Shown in pieces: positions 5,779-5,923 of a stretch of DNA of 5,923 nt; the first letter of the stretch is position 1, and the number at the start of each line of letters is the position of its first letter. Origin of the DNA: Prevotella sp. UBA1104 (lineage in GTDB: Bacteria; Bacteroidota; Bacteroidia; Bacteroidales; Bacteroidaceae); contig DCBP01000083.1 of the NCBI GenBank assembly GCA_002314055.1, positions 27,890-33,812 on the forward strand, written 5' to 3'. The position numbers and the translations under genes were made by a program. The notes below the pieces were generated by a model. The model ran no database searches. It was not told the origin of the DNA and saw nothing but the letters and a program-made list of their open reading frames with translations.

Positions 5779-5847
5779 TGAAAAATCCGATTAAGCGAGA
5801 GAAGAATAAGCTTGCTTATTCTTCCGAGCGTGAGGATTTTATCTAAA
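5779..5847. repeat. Hairpin-forming insert interrupting a GC-rich module
   Basis: The third GC module (CTGCTCCGCCCC ... AGGGGAGGCGGGGGAGGGG) matches the left copy except that its central hairpin loop is replaced by about 69 bases. The insert carries a perfect 11-bp stem with a TT loop (GAAGAATAAGC at 5801-5811 with GCTTATTCTTC at 5814-5824) inside outer arms AAAATCC (5782-5788) and GGATTTT (5834-5840). It may be a small inserted palindromic element. There is no ORF. Confidence 0.6.
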
Positions 5848-5866
5848 GGGGAGGCGGGGGAGGGGA

Positions 5867-5923
5867 AGTTTCCTTATAATCCACATGTAGTTGCAAATAT
5901 GTTTGTTGACAACATATATCTAC
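5867..5923 (+). repeat. Direct copy of the AT module, cut by the window end
   Basis: These 57 bases repeat 5669-5725 in direct orientation, 198 bases later, and are identical apart from a one-base shift in the ATATGTTT region (an A gained and a T lost). The copy preserves the GTTGACAAC palindrome and the CTAC end. The repeat array therefore probably continues past the window. Confidence 0.85.

Noticed and set aside
5795..5835. Resemblance to the helix 6 hairpin of 16S rRNA (AAGCTTGCTT core followed by GAGCG)
   Set aside because: Only the hairpin tip is similar and no flanking conserved 16S sequence is present; self-complementary stems easily give this match.

Overview
The window looks like chromosomal DNA from a member of the Bacteroidales, most likely Prevotella or a close relative. 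The evidence is a DUF4301 protein (a family I know essentially from Bacteroidetes), TAnnTTTG-type promoter elements ahead of all three genes, A-rich leaders without convincing Shine-Dalgarno sequences, a TAATTCC heptad repeat, and gene sequences typical of that order. The genus is inferred, not proven.

Layout. Positions 1-253 hold no gene. They contain an AT-rich repeat module, a GC-rich repeat, a strong hairpin terminator and a heptad repeat. A DUF4301 gene follows on the minus strand (254-1771). A 173-base divergent intergenic region carries one promoter for it and one for the plus-strand gene at 1945-4161, a long RelA/SpoT-family (p)ppGpp synthetase with a degenerate hydrolase domain. A 136-base gap contains a promoter with a dyad and an 18-bp tandem repeat, and then comes serS (4298-5587). 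The last 336 bases are gene-free and consist almost entirely of repeats: an exact inverted copy of the left GC-rich repeat, a MITE-like element with perfect 14-bp terminal inverted repeats, a second GC module interrupted by a hairpin-forming insert, and the start of another AT module.

How the genes relate. SerRS charges tRNA-Ser. Uncharged tRNA on stalled ribosomes is the classic trigger for RelA, so relA and serS belong to the same physiology. Each has its own promoter-like sequence, so co-transcription is not certain. DUF4301 is uncharacterised, but its motif order suggests a GT-A-like sugar nucleotidyltransferase fold.

Most notable points: a 5.5-kb three-gene block bracketed by a perfect 43-bp inverted repeat; a composite repeat family in which GC modules occur in both orientations next to AT modules; a shared GCAAA-N10-12-TTTGC dyad at all three promoters; an 18-bp leader repeat upstream of serS that can fold in alternative registers; and a hydrolase-dead RelA with an RLRD synthetase motif. 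I see no CRISPR array, tRNA, rRNA, transposase or defence gene. The coding part is ordinary core genome; the unusual material is the repeat architecture.
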